This document shows, piece by piece, positions 63,022-64,000 of a stretch of DNA of 64,000 nucleotides. Origin of the DNA: Flavobacterium fluvii (GTDB taxonomy: Bacteria; Bacteroidota; Bacteroidia; Flavobacteriales; Flavobacteriaceae); contig NZ_FQWB01000001.1 in NCBI RefSeq assembly GCF_900129545.1, positions 682,001 through 746,000 on the forward strand, written 5' to 3'. Each line of letters starts with the position of its first letter. Position 1 is the first letter of the stretch. Below the pieces are notes generated by a model. That model saw only the letters and a program-made list of their open reading frames with translations. It was not told the origin of the DNA and did no database searches. Made by a program: the position numbers and the translations under genes.

Positions 63022-63972
63022 ATGAAAAAAAATCTCCTGATTCTAATTGTTCTCGTGCTTTCTGCCAATTTGTATTCTCAAAAGGACACTTTGAATGCAC
63101 CCAAAGCGGTGTTGCCGAACGTTTATGCCGATCCTCATATTGCCGCTTTCGGCAAGAAATTCTACATTTATCCAACGACCGATGGCTCCGAAGGATGGAA
63201 AGCCACGAGTTTTACCTGCTGGTCTTCCAATGATTTGGTGAAATGGAAATCCGAAAAAGTAATCCTGGATTTACCCAAAGACATCAGTTGGGCAAAAGAA
63301 CGGGCTTGGGCTCCGGCCATAGCTTACAAAAACGGAAAATATTATTACTATTTCTCGGCAGACGTGAATATTGGCGTGGGGGTTTCAGACAAACCAACTG
63401 GGCCTTTCAAAGATGCTTTGGGAGTTCCTTTGGCAAAAAAAGGAATGCTCAAAGGGCAAATGATCGACCCGATGGTTTTTGTTGATGATGATGGCTCGGC
63501 TTATTTATATTTTGGACAAGGCAATTGCAATATCGTAAAACTAAACGACGACATGATTTCGTATGATGCCACCAAAATTGTTTCCATCAAGCCAAAAGGC
63601 TACAACGAAGGTTCGTTCGTGTTCAAAAGAAACGGAAAATATTACCTGATGTGGTCGGAGTATGATACCCGTGATCCAAGATATTCGGTAGCTTATGCCA
63701 CTTCCGATTCGCCTATGGGCCCTTTTACAAAAGCGGAAGGTTTTCCAGTTTTGAAAGGTAAAGGCATCGTTAAAGGTGCCGGACATCATTCGGTTGTAAA
63801 AGTTCCCGGCAAAGATGAATGGTACATTTCGTATCACCGTTTCAAAATTCCTGACGGCAACGGCTACAATCGCGAAACCTGTATTTCGCCAATGCGATTT
63901 GACAAGGATGGTAATATTTTGCCGGTGGATGTTTTTGAAACAGTGAAACCGGTTAAAATTAAAGGGAAGTAA
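63022..63972 (+). CDS. GH43-family alpha-L-arabinofuranosidase-like enzyme
   Basis: 316 residues, one-domain propeller with a signal peptide ending NLYSQ. GH43 acids: Asp in NVYADPHIAAFGKKFYIYPTT, Asp in QMIDPMVFVDDDGSAYLYFG, Glu in YNEGSFVFKRNGKYYLMWSEYD; also the His in GAGHHSVVKVPGKDEWYISYHR. The compact plan is that of exo-acting arabinofuranosidases and xylosidases. It is the last complete gene; the window ends 28 bases later, so the locus may continue to the right. Confidence 0.9.
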   Translation: MKKNLLILIVLVLSANLYSQKDTLNAPKAVLPNVYADPHIAAFGKKFYIYPTTDGSEGWKATSFTCWSSNDLVKWKSEKVILDLPKDISWAKERAWAPAIAYKNGKYYYYFSADVNIGVGVSDKPTGPFKDALGVPLAKKGMLKGQMIDPMVFVDDDGSAYLYFGQGNCNIVKLNDDMISYDATKIVSIKPKGYNEGSFVFKRNGKYYLMWSEYDTRDPRYSVAYATSDSPMGPFTKAEGFPVLKGKGIVKGAGHHSVVKVPGKDEWYISYHRFKIPDGNGYNRETCISPMRFDKDGNILPVDVFETVKPVKIKGK

Positions 63973-64000
63973 TAGTATTTAGATAATCCATGGTTAATTT

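Noticed and set aside
1..64000. CRISPR arrays, prophage, insertion sequences, rRNA
   Set aside because: I looked for regularly spaced repeats, transposase or integrase motifs and rRNA-like sequence and found none; the repeats present are isolated palindromes.

Overview
The window looks like a chromosomal segment of a Flavobacterium-like member of the Bacteroidota. Signs of this are AT-rich intergenic DNA, no clear Shine-Dalgarno sites, several -7 boxes of the TAnnTTTG type, lipoproteins, a SusC/SusD pair, the flavobacterial order dut / nucleotidyltransferase / TPR / DUF4292 / EnvC, and many intergenic palindromes of kinds I know from Flavobacterium genomes. I see no phage, transposase, integrase, CRISPR or rRNA.

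Layout. (1) 1-15.3 kb is mostly housekeeping: the end of the ATP synthase operon (atpA 3' end, atpG), a small secreted protein, a BNR-type lipoprotein, a polysaccharide flippase, dut, a sugar-nucleotide transferase, TPR and DUF4292 envelope proteins, an EnvC-like protein, then on the minus strand the trio of circularly permuted ATP-grasp, alpha-E and transglutaminase-like genes, and tRNA-Arg(CCU). (2) 15.5-36.7 kb is a beta-mannan (acetylated galactoglucomannan) locus. It has two deacetylases, GH3 and an aldo/keto reductase on the plus strand. A six-gene minus-strand operon holds GH26 mannanase, GPH symporter, GH130 mannosylglucose phosphorylase, cellobiose/mannobiose 2-epimerase, GH5 mannanase and GH97 alpha-galactosidase. 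A divergent AraC regulator and plus-strand GH2, GH27 and GH5 genes follow. There is no SusC/SusD pair in it. (3) 36.9-38.5 kb carries a cytochrome c lipoprotein and a soluble PQQ-type sugar dehydrogenase. (4) 38.7-48.4 kb is a nine-gene operon: DeoR regulator, FucI/AraA-fold isomerase, split transketolase (two subunits), a complete ribose-type ABC sugar importer with a DUF2291 protein, and an FGGY kinase. The gene set matches the isomerase / kinase / two-subunit apulose-4-phosphate transketolase route described for D-apiose, so I propose a branched-pentose (D-apiose) uptake and catabolism operon. (5) 48.9-64.0 kb is a polysaccharide utilization locus for arabinose-rich pectic or arabinogalactan side chains: SusC, SusD, GH27, GH43, GH51, GH127, GH43, GH43.

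Together the window describes a bacterium that degrades plant cell walls. Mannan is deacetylated, cut and degalactosylated outside the cytoplasm, taken up as mannobiose and phosphorolysed inside. Arabinose-containing side chains are captured by SusCD and trimmed by alpha- and beta-arabinofuranosidases. A free rare sugar, possibly apiose from RG-II or apiogalacturonan, is imported by the ABC system. All functions are read from sequence patterns; substrate assignments are inference.
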